Shown one piece after another: positions 17,750 through 26,626 of a DNA stretch of 42,298 nucleotides. Positions within the stretch are counted from its first letter, which is position 1; each line of letters starts with the position of its first letter. The position numbers and the translations under genes are program-made. The notes under the pieces are model-generated. The model did not search any database. It was not told the DNA's origin and worked only from the letters and a program-made list of their open reading frames with translations. Source of the stretch: Acidobacteriota bacterium (lineage in GTDB: Bacteria > Acidobacteriota > Vicinamibacteria > Vicinamibacterales > SCN-69-37); assembly GCA_005799825.1 (NCBI GenBank), contig SYFT01000005.1, positions 1 to 42,298 of the forward strand. The letters are read 5' to 3'.

Positions 17750-19699
17750 ATGGTGAGGCCTGACGCCAGTGGCGCGTTCAGCGATCGGCAGAACACGGAG
17801 AGCCGGCTGGTTGGCTTGCGCGCCATCAGTCTCGTTCTTTTTGTGTTCCTGGCGGTGGCGTTCTGGGTCCTGCAGGTGCTGCAGTATTCAGAACACCGTG
17901 AGCGGGCCAAGCGCAATCACACCAGGACGCTGTCGTTGCTCGCGCCGCGCGGCGTGTTGTTCGACCGGCACGGCGAAGTCCTCGTGCAGAATCGCCGGTC
18001 ATTCCGCATTGCCATCGTGCGGGAGCCGGCTACCGACGTGCCGGCCAGCATTCGGCGGTTGGCGGCGATTACCCATGCCGACGAAGCCCACATGCTGGCG
18101 ATTGTGCAGCGACGCAAGAGCGATCCGCTGTTCCGCCCCATCGCCGTGATCGAAAATGCGACCGATGCCCAAGTGGCAGCAGTGGTCGCCCAGCAACTTG
18201 AGTTACCCGAAGTGGTGGTGGAGCAGGTGCCCACGCGCACGTATCCCGATGGCGGCCTGGCCGCGCATCTGTTCGGGTACGTCGGCGAGGTTCAGCCGGC
18301 GCAGTTGCTTAGGAGTGAATTTGCCAGGCTGAGCCAGGGGGCGATCGTCGGTCAAGCCGGCGTGGAGCAGGTCTACAACACGCTGCTGATGGGCACCGAC
18401 GGCAATCGCTTCGTCAACGTGGACAGCCGCGGTCGCGAGGTGGAGGAACTCCAGCGACGGGATCCGGTGGATGGGCAACGGGTGCAACTGACCATCGACG
18501 CGGACATGCAGCGTGCGCTCGAAGAGGCGTTCCGGGCCGACGGATACAACGGTGCAGCAGCCTTCATCGACCCCGCATCCGGGGAAGTGCTGGCGCTCAC
18601 CAGCCTGCCCGCCTACGACCCGAACGACTTCGCGGCTGGCATCAGCAGTGCGGTCTGGCAGGCGTTGAACGCCGATCCGTTGCGCCCGCTTGGTAACCGC
18701 CTCATCCAGGGCCTCTATATGCCCGGGTCGACATTCAAGATTGTGATGGCGATCGCGGCGCTCGAAGAGGGCATCATCACCCCGGATTCCGTGATTGGCT
18801 GCCGGGGCAGTGGTGTGTTTTACGGCCGGTCGTTCAAGTGCTGGAACACCGCGGGCCATGGCGCCATGACGCTGCGGCATGCGCTGGAGCAGTCGTGCAA
18901 CGTGTTCTTCTACACGCTTGGCGAGCGGATGAACATCGACACGATCAACAAGTGGGCGGCGAAGCTCGGGTTGGTCGGCAAGACCGGAATCGATCTGCCG
19001 CAGGAGAACGCCAGCTTCATGCCCAGCACCGCGTGGGCCGCTCGCACCCGATCAGGCGGCCGCTGGTACCCGGGAGAAACCATCTCGGTGGCGATTGGTC
19101 AAGGCGCGGTCAGCGTCTCACCCCTGGCGATGGCGATGATGATGGTGACAGTGGGCAACGGCGGCACGTTGCAAACGCCTCATCTGGTGAAGGCGGTCGA
19201 CCGGGGAAAGGGCTGGGAGCCCGTGCCGGCACCTGGCCCGCGTTCCTCGTTCGTGATGGCGCCGGACCATCTGGCGGCTGTGCGCGAGGGACTCTGGATG
19301 GCTGTCAACACGCCGATGGGCACGGCGACCAGACGCGGCAAGATCGAGGGTAAGGACGTGTCGGGCAAGACAGGGACGGCCCAGGTGATTTCCAACGACA
19401 ACAAGGCCGCCGCCAAAGCGGCGGCGCTGGCTGCGGGTCGCAACCCGGCGGTCTTCGACGACCACGGCTGGTTCGTGTTCTTCGCGCCGCGCGACACACC
19501 CGAAGTAGCCGGCGTGGTGTTTACAGAACACTCCGAACACGGCTATCTGTCGGCGCCCATCGCGAAGCACGTGATGGAAACCTACTTCGCCAAAAAGGAA
19601 GGACGGCCGCTGCCCGTGTATCAATCGCCGGCGGCTCCGGCACAGAACGTGGTCGGGCCGGTCAGCGCGGGCGTGCCCGCACGCGGCGGGGGGCGGTAG
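17750..19699 (+). CDS. mrdA: Penicillin-binding protein 2 (elongation transpeptidase), 649 aa
   Basis: This class B PBP cross-links new peptidoglycan during elongation. A single N-terminal anchor (about residues 25-45) leads to the pedestal domain. The transpeptidase motifs are complete: STFK with the acylated serine S327 and K330, SCN at 382-384, and KTGTA beginning at K540. LAPRGVLFDRHGEVL and GQAGVEQVYN are PBP2 pedestal signatures. The start is ATG at 17750, 4 bp after the mreD stop. rodA follows within 2 bp, the usual glycosyltransferase partner. A Pro/Ala-rich tail ends the protein. Confidence 0.96.
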   Translation: MVRPDASGAFSDRQNTESRLVGLRAISLVLFVFLAVAFWVLQVLQYSEHRERAKRNHTRTLSLLAPRGVLFDRHGEVLVQNRRSFRIAIVREPATDVPASIRRLAAITHADEAHMLAIVQRRKSDPLFRPIAVIENATDAQVAAVVAQQLELPEVVVEQVPTRTYPDGGLAAHLFGYVGEVQPAQLLRSEFARLSQGAIVGQAGVEQVYNTLLMGTDGNRFVNVDSRGREVEELQRRDPVDGQRVQLTIDADMQRALEEAFRADGYNGAAAFIDPASGEVLALTSLPAYDPNDFAAGISSAVWQALNADPLRPLGNRLIQGLYMPGSTFKIVMAIAALEEGIITPDSVIGCRGSGVFYGRSFKCWNTAGHGAMTLRHALEQSCNVFFYTLGERMNIDTINKWAAKLGLVGKTGIDLPQENASFMPSTAWAARTRSGGRWYPGETISVAIGQGAVSVSPLAMAMMMVTVGNGGTLQTPHLVKAVDRGKGWEPVPAPGPRSSFVMAPDHLAAVREGLWMAVNTPMGTATRRGKIEGKDVSGKTGTAQVISNDNKAAAKAAALAAGRNPAVFDDHGWFVFFAPRDTPEVAGVVFTEHSEHGYLSAPIAKHVMETYFAKKEGRPLPVYQSPAAPAQNVVGPVSAGVPARGGGR

Positions 19700-19701
19700 T
19701 C

Positions 19702-20799
19702 GTGGAGCGGCGCCTGTGGCAGCATCTCGACCGGCCATTGTTGCTCGCCGTGTTGGCGCTGACCGGCGTTGGCCTGGCGACGATCTACAGCGTCACCTGG
19801 AACCTTGCCACAGGTGCGCCGGGCGCCGAGTTCTGGCGGCAGGTCTACGCGGTGCCGGTGGGACTGGTGGCCTTGGTCGCCCTCGTGCTGGTGGACTACC
19901 GGATCCTGGCGCAACGCTCGCCGCTGTTGTATGTGGCCATGATTCTCGCGCTCGTGGCCGTGATGGCATTCGGCGTCGAGGCGAAGGGGTCGCGGCGGTG
20001 GGTGAATCTCGGGGTTGGGTCCCTGCAACCCTCTGAATTTGCACGTCTCGCGCTCGCCTTGATCCTGGCGATGGCGTACGGCGATGCGCGTCGCGGAGCG
20101 CGGTCGATGGGCGAACTATTGGTGGGCGCCCTGGTGCTGGCTCCGGCGTTCATCCTGATCTTCCTGCAGCCGGATCTGGGGACGGCGTCGATGCTGCTGC
20201 CGGTCTATTTCGGCATCGCCTACATGGCCGGACTTCGGATGCGCTGGGTGGTTGGCGCCGTCGTGGTGGCAGCCCTCCTGTCGCCGGTCGTCTGGACCTA
20301 CGGCCTGCAGGACTACCAGAAAGGCAGGGTGATGACCTTCCTGGATCCCTACCAAGACCCGAAGGGCGCCGGATACCAGCAGATTCAGGCCCGCGTCACG
20401 GTCGGGTCCGGTGGCCTGCTCGGCAAAGGATTCAGGCAGGGGACCCAGGGGGCCTATCGCTTCCTGCCCGAGGGCCATAACGATTTTGTCTTCGCCGTGC
20501 TGGCCGAGGAACAGGGTTTTGTGGGAGTGATTGTCGTGCTGGGTCTATACCTCTTTGTGATCTGGCGCAGCCTGGAGGCCGCCCGGTTGGCCCGGGACCG
20601 GGTCGGCGCCTTTCTGGTGGTGGGGCTGGTGTCCTGGTTTTTGTGCCAAGTGGTGTACAACATCACTATGCAGGCCGGGTTGGTGCCCGTGAAGGGGCTG
20701 ACCCTGCCGCTGATGAGTTATGGCGGGTCGTCGCTCGTGGCGACACTCGCCGGTTTTGGCCTCATTCTCAACGTGCGGATGAGGCGCTTCACGAATTGA
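19702..20799 (+). CDS. rodA: Peptidoglycan glycosyltransferase RodA (SEDS family), 365 aa
   Basis: RodA polymerises lipid II into glycan strands and pairs with PBP2. It is a polytopic membrane protein with about ten segments. SEDS signatures are present: WVNLGVGSLQPSEFARLAL, FLQPDLGTASMLLPV, FLPEGHNDFVFAVLAEEQGF and LPLMSYGGSSL near the C-terminus. It starts with GTG at 19702, 2 bp after mrdA. It ends the mreBCD-mrdA-rodA block; rng begins 17 bp later and is probably co-transcribed. Confidence 0.96.
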   Translation: MERRLWQHLDRPLLLAVLALTGVGLATIYSVTWNLATGAPGAEFWRQVYAVPVGLVALVALVLVDYRILAQRSPLLYVAMILALVAVMAFGVEAKGSRRWVNLGVGSLQPSEFARLALALILAMAYGDARRGARSMGELLVGALVLAPAFILIFLQPDLGTASMLLPVYFGIAYMAGLRMRWVVGAVVVAALLSPVVWTYGLQDYQKGRVMTFLDPYQDPKGAGYQQIQARVTVGSGGLLGKGFRQGTQGAYRFLPEGHNDFVFAVLAEEQGFVGVIVVLGLYLFVIWRSLEAARLARDRVGAFLVVGLVSWFLCQVVYNITMQAGLVPVKGLTLPLMSYGGSSLVATLAGFGLILNVRMRRFTN

Positions 20800-20816
20800 A
20801 CGGATGACGGTCACAC

Positions 20817-22493
20817 ATGAACAAGGAGATGGTGGTCTCCTCGACGATCCACGAAACACGCGTGGCGATTCTTGAGGACGATCAGGTTGTCGAAGTATTT
20901 ATTGAACGAGAACAGTCGCGGGGTGTGGTCGGCAATATCTACAAGGGCCGCGTCTCGAAGGTGTTGCCCGGGATGCAGTCGGCGTTTGTGGACCTTGGCC
21001 TCGAGCGTGACGCGTTTCTCTACGTCACCGATGTTATCGACCCGACCGAAGAGAGTCTTGAGGAGGACGAAGACCAGCCCGTAGCGCCGGTTTCCGATCC
21101 CGAAGGGCTCTTTGCGGAGGGCCCGGCAAACAGCGACGACGCGGGCGCAGAGGCGGCACTAGATGCGGCAGCGCTCGACGCCCAGAAGAGCGCACCCGCA
21201 CCGGTGGCGGCCGGGCAGGCCGCCAATGGTAAAGACCCGCGTCGCGGCCGCGATCGCGAACGCACGCCATCCACGACCAAAATCGAAGACCTCCTAAAAG
21301 AAGGCCAGGAAGTAGTCGTCCAGGTGGTCAAGGAACCGCTCGGCACCAAGGGCGCGCGCATCACGTCGCACATCTCGCTGCCGGGCCGCTTCCTCGTGTA
21401 CATGCCCACGGTGAACCACATCGGTGTGTCGCGAAAAATTGAATCGCGCGACGAACGCCGGCGCGTGCGGACCATCGTGCAAAAGTTCAAGGACGACACC
21501 GGTCTTCCCGGCGGTGTCATCATCCGGACGGCGGCCGTCAACCGACCCGAAGAAGACATCCTCAGCGACCTGCAGTATTTCCAGACCGTGTGGACCGAGG
21601 TGCAGCGCCGCCGTGAGACCCAGCGTCCGCCCGCGGTGCTGTATCGCGAGGAAAGCCTCGTCGCCAAGCTGCTTCGTGATTTTCTGACCGAGCAGTTCAC
21701 GGCGATCCGTATCGATGACGAGACCGAATATCAGCGTGTGGTGACGCTGGTCGGCCGCATCATGCCAAACATGGCCACGCGCGTGAAGAAATACGCGAAG
21801 GACTATCCGATCTTCGACGAGTACGGCGTTCAGGGTGAGATCGACAAGGCATTACGCAGCAAGGTCTGGCTCAAGTCCGGCGGCTACATCGTTGTCAACC
21901 AGACCGAAGCGCTGGTGGCCATCGACGTGAATACGGGTCGGTATGTTGGCAAGAAGACCGCAGGGCGGCTCGAAGACACCATCGTCAAAACCAACCTCGA
22001 GGCGGCCAAGGAAATTGTGCGGCAGATGCGGTTGCGAGATCTTGGCGGCATCATCGTGCTCGACTTCATCGACATGGAAGACAAGAAGAACCGCCAGAAG
22101 GTCTTCCAGGCGATTGAGCAGGAACTGCGCCGCGACCGTGCGCCGTCCAAGGCAGTGCAGGTCAGTGACTTCGGCCTGGTCATCATCACGCGCAAACGCG
22201 TGAAGAGCAGCCTGGAACGCCTGCTGACCGAGCCGTGTCCCTACTGTTCCGGAACGGGCGCCATCAAGGCCAGTCCCACCATCTGTTACGACATCCTAAC
22301 TGAAGTGAAAAAGGTGAGCGCCGACCTCGACGGATATAGCCTCGTCCTGCGCGTGAACCCCGAGGTGGCTCGAGCCTTGCGCGAGGAGGGTCGTGGCGTC
22401 TTCAAGGAGCTGGAGGCGGCCGTGGGCCGGCCCGTCACCGTCCGCCCGGACGACCAACTCCACCACGAGCAGTTCGACCTGATGGCGATGTAG
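20817..22493 (+). CDS. rng: Ribonuclease G/E family endoribonuclease with enlarged S1 region, 558 aa
   Basis: RNase G/E cleaves single-stranded AU-rich RNA, processing rRNA 5' ends and mRNAs. Catalytic metal ligands are D370 (AIDVNTGRYVGKK) and D416 (VLDFIDM). The Zn-link cysteines are C474 and C477 (CPYCSGTG). These lie about 70 residues later than D303/D346/C404/C407 of E. coli RNase E, because the S1 domain is split by an acidic, Ala-rich insert (about residues 75-150: EESLEEDEDQ onward). The protein ends soon after the catalytic domain, with no long RNase E scaffold tail, so RNase G is the better name. Linkage of rng to mre genes is common in bacteria. Confidence 0.93.
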   Translation: MNKEMVVSSTIHETRVAILEDDQVVEVFIEREQSRGVVGNIYKGRVSKVLPGMQSAFVDLGLERDAFLYVTDVIDPTEESLEEDEDQPVAPVSDPEGLFAEGPANSDDAGAEAALDAAALDAQKSAPAPVAAGQAANGKDPRRGRDRERTPSTTKIEDLLKEGQEVVVQVVKEPLGTKGARITSHISLPGRFLVYMPTVNHIGVSRKIESRDERRRVRTIVQKFKDDTGLPGGVIIRTAAVNRPEEDILSDLQYFQTVWTEVQRRRETQRPPAVLYREESLVAKLLRDFLTEQFTAIRIDDETEYQRVVTLVGRIMPNMATRVKKYAKDYPIFDEYGVQGEIDKALRSKVWLKSGGYIVVNQTEALVAIDVNTGRYVGKKTAGRLEDTIVKTNLEAAKEIVRQMRLRDLGGIIVLDFIDMEDKKNRQKVFQAIEQELRRDRAPSKAVQVSDFGLVIITRKRVKSSLERLLTEPCPYCSGTGAIKASPTICYDILTEVKKVSADLDGYSLVLRVNPEVARALREEGRGVFKELEAAVGRPVTVRPDDQLHHEQFDLMAM

Positions 22494-22515
22494 GGTAAGA
22501 TGCGGAGGCATGACG

Positions 22516-22950
22516 ATGACACGTAACGCGATTGGATTCGTACTGACTGGTGCGGTCGTTGTGACCCTGGTAGGGCAGTCCGCTGTGGTCCAGGCGCAAA
22601 CTCCGTCATCCGCACTCGGTAGTGTGCGGCTCATCCGCGCGGTGATGGCCGACGGCAAAGCCCTGTCGGCAGGCACATATTCCCTGCGCCGTTCAGCTGA
22701 CCCCGTGAAGCCGGTGGTGGGCCAGGGTGCTGACCATGCCACCTGGGTGGAGTTCGTGCAGGGCGGTCAGGTCAAAGGTCGTGAACTGGCCAGTGTGCTG
22801 CCCGCAGCCGAAGCGAAAGCTGTGATCAAGGGCAAGGCACCCGGCGCCAATACTTCGCGCGTGGACCTGCTCAAGGGCGGGGAATATCTGCGCGTCTGGT
22901 CGAACCGCGGCGGCAGCCACTACCTGATTCACTTGCTCGTCGGCAGTTAG
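22516..22950 (+). CDS. Small secreted protein of unknown function, 144 aa
   Basis: Two ATGs (22510 and 22516) are in frame. GGAGG at 22504-22508 is 7 nt from the second but 1 nt from the first, so 22516 (MTRNAIGFVLTGAVVVTLVG) is chosen. A signal peptide with probable cleavage after VVQAQ precedes about 115 residues with GSVRLIRAVMADGKALSAGT and YSLRRSADP. The pattern of a short beta-rich domain with 'LxAGTYxLR' resembles small exported proteins frequent in Acidobacteriota, but I do not recognise a named family. It is 22 bp downstream of rng and may be co-transcribed. A repeated hairpin follows its stop. Confidence 0.75.
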   Translation: MTRNAIGFVLTGAVVVTLVGQSAVVQAQTPSSALGSVRLIRAVMADGKALSAGTYSLRRSADPVKPVVGQGADHATWVEFVQGGQVKGRELASVLPAAEAKAVIKGKAPGANTSRVDLLKGGEYLRVWSNRGGSHYLIHLLVGS

Positions 22951-22962
22951 GAGCAACGATCT

Positions 22963-22984
22963 TCGGGCTTGAGAACCAGCCCGA
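22963..22984 (+). repeat. Hairpin repeat copy 1 (loop TGAGAACC), terminator position
   Basis: TCGGGCT (22963-22969) and AGCCCGA (22978-22984) form a 7-bp stem around TGAGAACC. It lies between two convergent coding ends. The same loop with similar stem arms occurs at 26775-26798 and, inverted, at 26852-26875. It may act as a terminator here although no U-run follows. Confidence 0.7.
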
Positions 22985-22992
22985 GGCCTGCC

Positions 22993-23268
22993 CTACTTTC
23001 GGGTCACCACCACGCTGCCGCTGAAGCTGCGTGCCTCAGTCACCGCAGAGCCATCGCCAAACGTGCCGTTGAGGCTGCGCGTGTCGGCCCTGCGCGTGGT
23101 GACGCCACGCGCAGCCGTGCGGCTGCCCTGAAGCGCCACGTCGCTTCGGACGCTGCCCGAGTAGGTCGACGCGTCAAACGAGAACCCGGTCTGGCCGACG
23201 AGCGTGATACTCACGTCGCCCGAGTGCGACGTAAAGGTGTTGCCTGCGGCATCGGTGATCACCGCCGA
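22993..23268 (-). pseudogene. Remnant of a DUF4097-type (adhesin-like beta-repeat) protein gene
   Basis: The reading from about 23268 down to the TAG at 22993 gives AGNTFTSHSGDVSITLVG, FSFDASTYSGSVRSDVAL, SLNGTFGDGSA and ARSFSGSVVVTRK. This is the C-terminal half of the DUF4097 repeat fold (alternating short beta segments with SGD/SGS turns). No N-terminal half or signal peptide is present; the frame upstream runs into anti-sigma remnant sequence in a different frame. Genes of this type commonly follow ECF sigma/anti-sigma pairs in Acidobacteriota, as here. It is interpreted as the distal end of a decayed operon. Confidence 0.6.
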
Positions 23269-23269
23269 C

Positions 23270-23633
23270 GCCGATTTAGCGTGGTTAGTGAATAGACTGC
23301 GAGCGTGGTGACCAGCAGAGCCGCCGCTAGGCCTCGCCACCGCCACGTGTCAGCTCGCTACGCCATCAACGGTGGTGCTGGTGTCACGGCGGTGACGACC
23401 AGCGTTCCGCCTTGCTGTCTGAGGCGGCCGGCGAGTTCGAATCAGAGGTGAGCCGGTGGTGTGACCAGTCCGAGGCTGTATGCCGCACCGCGCAGTCGGA
23501 CGAGATCGTCGGTCAGGTGTCGGCAGTCGACGCACGACCCCAGGTGCGCGTTCATCTCGCGCCTGCCAGTCTTATCGAGATGCCTATCGAGGTAGTCGCT
23601 CAATCTGGGACGCAGGTGCGTGCAGATGTTCAT
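23270..23633 (-). pseudogene. Decayed transmembrane anti-sigma factor (zf-HC2) gene
   Basis: The ATG at 23633 gives MNICTHLRPRLSDYLDRHLD and then AHLGSCVDCRHLTDDLVRL, the HxxxCxxC zinc motif of anti-sigma factors. The frame stops at 23442 after only 63 codons. Beyond that stop, further stops interrupt the region, yet RADTWRWRGLAAALLVTTLA, a basic-then-hydrophobic membrane segment, is still readable around 23280-23345. A complete gene of this class would run through that segment. The start overlaps the sigma remnant, as usual for such pairs. Confidence 0.65.
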
Positions 23634-24221
23634 CGCGGCGGCCCAGCTTGCGCACGTCGTGCCACGCACCGTGCAGGCGCATGCACGCCTGGTGCAGCTG
23701 CGGCTGCGACGTACTTGCAGAAATAGCCAACATCGCTCCCACCTCCGAGTGTTCGAATCCTTCCACATCGTACAAAACGAACACCTCTCGACAACCGTGC
23801 GACCACTCCAGCGGCGCGCGTTCCAGGTCGATACGGTTGACCACTCCGAGGATGAGCCTCAGCCCGCTTTCGCTCGGCTGCGCGTCGTCGGCATCAATCG
23901 AGTCGGTCATCTGTGCCGAACGGTTAGCCCGGCTGCTCAGGTGGTCCAGGCACAAGTTGGTGGCCAGCCGAAACAGCCACGTGCCGAGGCCGACGCGCCT
24001 CTAGATAAACGTATCTTCCGCTGGGAGCTGAGGAAGCTTTCCGGCAGCAAGTCTTCGGCTTCGGTTCGGCCCACCATGCGGCACGCCAACCCAAACAACC
24101 GCGGTGAGTAGACGCGGTCGAGCTCCTCAAAACTCCCCGCATCGCCACTCGCACACCGTTGGGCAAGCGCCATGTCGGTGTGTGCCGGTGTGGGAGTCTT
24201 CGGAGGGTTTGACGAGGACAT
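23584..24221 (-). pseudogene. Frameshifted ECF RNA polymerase sigma factor gene
   Basis: The ATG at 24221 begins MSSSNPPKTP and region 2 is clear (DMALAQRCASGDAGSFEELD, then LACRMVGRTEAEDLL). Near 23990 the frame breaks: region 2.4 (LGTWLFRLATNLCLDHL) continues only in another frame. Region 4 then follows as GCREVFVLYDVEGFEHSEVG and SQPQLHQACMRLHGAW. The helix-turn-helix carries changes at usually conserved positions (ISASTSQPQLHQA where ISxGTSKSxLxxA is typical). ECF sigma factors direct transcription of envelope-stress and similar regulons. With the broken anti-sigma and DUF4097 genes downstream, the whole unit appears inactivated. Confidence 0.75.
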
Positions 24222-24321
24222 GGGGCCGCGACGTTGCTTTGCCCTCGAGAAGACGGCAGGAACCGACCTCCGATTCATCTCGGCACGGGTCCAGTCAGAC
24301 GCCGTGGAATAATCGAGGGGT

Positions 24322-26259
24322 TTGGTTTATCCCCGCGCGGCCCATGCGTACCGGCCCGAGGTTGACGGCCTGCGCGCGCTGGCGGTGGCGGCGGTGGTCA
24401 TCTTCCACGCGTTCCCCGGGATTGCGCCAGGGGGCTTTGTCGGCGTTGACGTGTTCTTCGTCATTTCCGGCTACCTCATTTCAGGGATCATCCAGCGAGC
24501 GGTCGAGGACCGGCGGTTCTCCCTGGCGGACTTCTACGTCCGGCGGCTCCGCCGAATCCTGCCGGCGTTGCTCGTGGTGCTGGTCGCGTGTCTGGTGGCC
24601 GGCTACCTCTTCTGGCTGTCCGACGAATGGGAATCCCTGGGCCGTATGACGTTTGCTGGCGCACTGTTTCACGCCAACATCGCGGCCGCCGGTGAGCCCG
24701 GCGGCTATTTTTCGGCGCTCGGTGGGCGAACGCCGTTACTGCACCTGTGGTCGCTGGGGGTTGAGGAGCAGTTTTACCTGGCCTGGCCCATCCTGTTTGC
24801 CGCTATCGTCCGCTGGTGTCGCCGGCCCGCTGGTGCCGTGGTTGTGCTTCTGGCCGGGTCGTTCTTCCTGAATCTGGCGTGGGTGTACGACGCGCCGGCC
24901 GATGCGTATTTTCTGCCGTTCAGCCGATTGTGGGAGTTGCTGGTGGGGGCCCTGCTGGTCTTCGTGACCGGGGGGCACAGGTCCATGAAGCCGATGGCCT
25001 CCCAACTGGCGGCATGCACCGGTCTCGCGCTGATTGTGTTCTCGTGTGTGTCGCTCGATGGATATTCGGCGTTTCCTGGCTGGTGGGCGTGGCTGCCGAC
25101 GCTGGGCGCGGCGCTGGTGCTTACGGCGGGGCCGCAGGCCGCCGTCAATCGAGGGTGGCTGTCGGCGCGGCCGATGGTGTGGCTCGGGCTCATCAGTTAT
25201 CCGCTGTATCTCTGGCACTGGCCGCTGCTGGTGTTCGGCCGAGCCATGTGGATGGACAGCCGCTTCTGGCCTGGCACACTTCTGCTGGTGGCGGTGTCGG
25301 TGCTGCTCGCGTACGTGACGTACCGCTTCGTGGAGTTGCGCGTGCGAACCGCCATGGATTGGCGCGTGCCCATGGCCCTCGCTGCGGCCCTTGTGGTCGT
25401 GGCGGCGGTCGGCGACGCGGTGGCAGCAGGACGCGTCCGCAGCCGGTTGACCACACTGACGGCGTCGGCGCCGACGCTCATTAAGGCGACGTCCGACTGG
25501 TCCTACACATTTACGTCGAACTTCAGGAAGCGGGCCGGGTTCGTTGCTGGAGAAGTCAACGGCGGCCGCGATCGCGCCGTCATCTTTATCGGGGATTCAT
25601 ACCTCGAACAATACTGGCCCCGCGTCCACCACGTGGTGACGGCCTCGCCACTTGCGACACCCACGGTACGCTTCTTCACGCGTGGAGGGTGCGCTCCGCT
25701 GCGCCATCGTGAATCGCGTGGCCGGTTGTGCGGCGACTTTCTTGATGCGGCGCTCAGCGCCGCGGCGCGCCCCGATGTGCAGACCGTGGTGTTTGGGGGA
25801 TTCTGGGACTCGTACTTCGAGACCGGCCGCCTGGGCGATGCTGCGGTCCGGCCGTTGATTCACCCCGGGAGCGACACTGAGCGCGAGGTGATTGCTGCGT
25901 TTGCCGACATGGTGCAATCGCTGCGCTCGGCGGGCAAGCAGGTGTTTGTGCTGCTGACGAGCCCCACAGACCCGGCCTTCGATCCCCGCTTTCTCGTGTC
26001 GCGGCTGACCGGCAAGCGCCTCGATGTGCCGGTGCCTGTCGAGGACTGGCGGGCCCAGGTGGGGCCGACGCTCGCGCGTTTGTCAGAAGCCGCCGCGGCG
26101 GCAGGCGCGGTCATCCTGGACCCGGTACCCGCGGTCTGCGACGACGCTCTCTGTCCTGTGGTGGGACCCGGCGGAGAACCCACACACGCCGACCGTGGCC
26201 ACATGCGGCCGTGGTTCGTGATCGAGCGCGCGACGTTCCTCGACCAGGTGTTGCGCTAA
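24322..26259 (+). CDS. Acyltransferase-3 with C-terminal SGNH domain (OafA/YrhL type), 645 aa
   Basis: The membrane acyltransferase-3 domain (about residues 10-365, some ten transmembrane segments) starts with YRPEVDGLRALAVAAVV, then H29 and GFVGVDVFFVISGYLISGII and YVRRLRRILPAL. The C-terminal extracytoplasmic SGNH domain (about 410-645) has GDSYLEQ with S426 and D624-R-G-H627, completing a Ser/Asp/His set. Such fusions transfer acetyl or other acyl groups to sugars of O-antigen, exopolysaccharide or peptidoglycan. TTG at 24322 is the probable start; no strong Shine-Dalgarno is seen. No polysaccharide cluster adjoins it, so the acceptor is unknown. It is convergent with, and overlaps by 4 bp, the alkyltransferase-like gene. 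Confidence 0.93.
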   Translation: MVYPRAAHAYRPEVDGLRALAVAAVVIFHAFPGIAPGGFVGVDVFFVISGYLISGIIQRAVEDRRFSLADFYVRRLRRILPALLVVLVACLVAGYLFWLSDEWESLGRMTFAGALFHANIAAAGEPGGYFSALGGRTPLLHLWSLGVEEQFYLAWPILFAAIVRWCRRPAGAVVVLLAGSFFLNLAWVYDAPADAYFLPFSRLWELLVGALLVFVTGGHRSMKPMASQLAACTGLALIVFSCVSLDGYSAFPGWWAWLPTLGAALVLTAGPQAAVNRGWLSARPMVWLGLISYPLYLWHWPLLVFGRAMWMDSRFWPGTLLLVAVSVLLAYVTYRFVELRVRTAMDWRVPMALAAALVVVAAVGDAVAAGRVRSRLTTLTASAPTLIKATSDWSYTFTSNFRKRAGFVAGEVNGGRDRAVIFIGDSYLEQYWPRVHHVVTASPLATPTVRFFTRGGCAPLRHRESRGRLCGDFLDAALSAAARPDVQTVVFGGFWDSYFETGRLGDAAVRPLIHPGSDTEREVIAAFADMVQSLRSAGKQVFVLLTSPTDPAFDPRFLVSRLTGKRLDVPVPVEDWRAQVGPTLARLSEAAAAAGAVILDPVPAVCDDALCPVVGPGGEPTHADRGHMRPWFVIERATFLDQVLR

Positions 26260-26609
26260 GAGCCGTCCCAGCGGCGCGCGGCGAAGTTCACAATCCGGCC
26301 TCGTCGAACGACGTGGCCCTCGGCGGCGAGCAGACTGGCTTTCAACTGTGGGTGATCGCCGAATCCGCCGAGGCGACCGCCAGCCGCAATCACCCGATGG
26401 TAGGGCAGTCCGGGCTCGTCGGCCCGACCCACGATCTGACCTGCGGCACGCGCAGCGCCAGGGCGCTTGGCCATCTCCGCGACGTCACCGTAGGTGACGA
26501 CTCGGCCCGAGGGGATTCGCCGCAGCACGTGCAATACCCTTCGGGTGAACTCAGACGCCGCGGCGCGCGACGGGCGCTCCACTACGCTTCGCGCCATTGC
26601 GCGCCCCAT
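26256..26609 (-). CDS. Alkyltransferase-like (ATL) DNA-repair protein, Tyr in place of catalytic Cys, 117 aa
   Basis: The fold is that of the O6-alkylguanine-DNA alkyltransferase C-terminal domain: FTRRVLHVLRRIPSGRVVTYGDVA, the arginine-finger region GAARAAGQIVGR, and the active-site motif. Where MGMT/Ogt enzymes have PCHRV, this protein has PYHRV (Y70). ATL proteins lack the acceptor cysteine, bind O6-alkylguanine and hand it to nucleotide excision repair; Trp or Ala is the better-known substitute. Methyl transfer should therefore be impossible. The start is ATG at 26609 (or 26597); an open frame to 26708 has no family similarity upstream. A small repeat sequence lies 18 bp before the start. 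Confidence 0.88.
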   Translation of the reverse strand: MGRAMARSVVERPSRAAASEFTRRVLHVLRRIPSGRVVTYGDVAEMAKRPGAARAAGQIVGRADEPGLPYHRVIAAGGRLGGFGDHPQLKASLLAAEGHVVRRGRIVNFAARRWDGS

Positions 26610-26626
26610 TGCGCTGCGTTCGTAAT

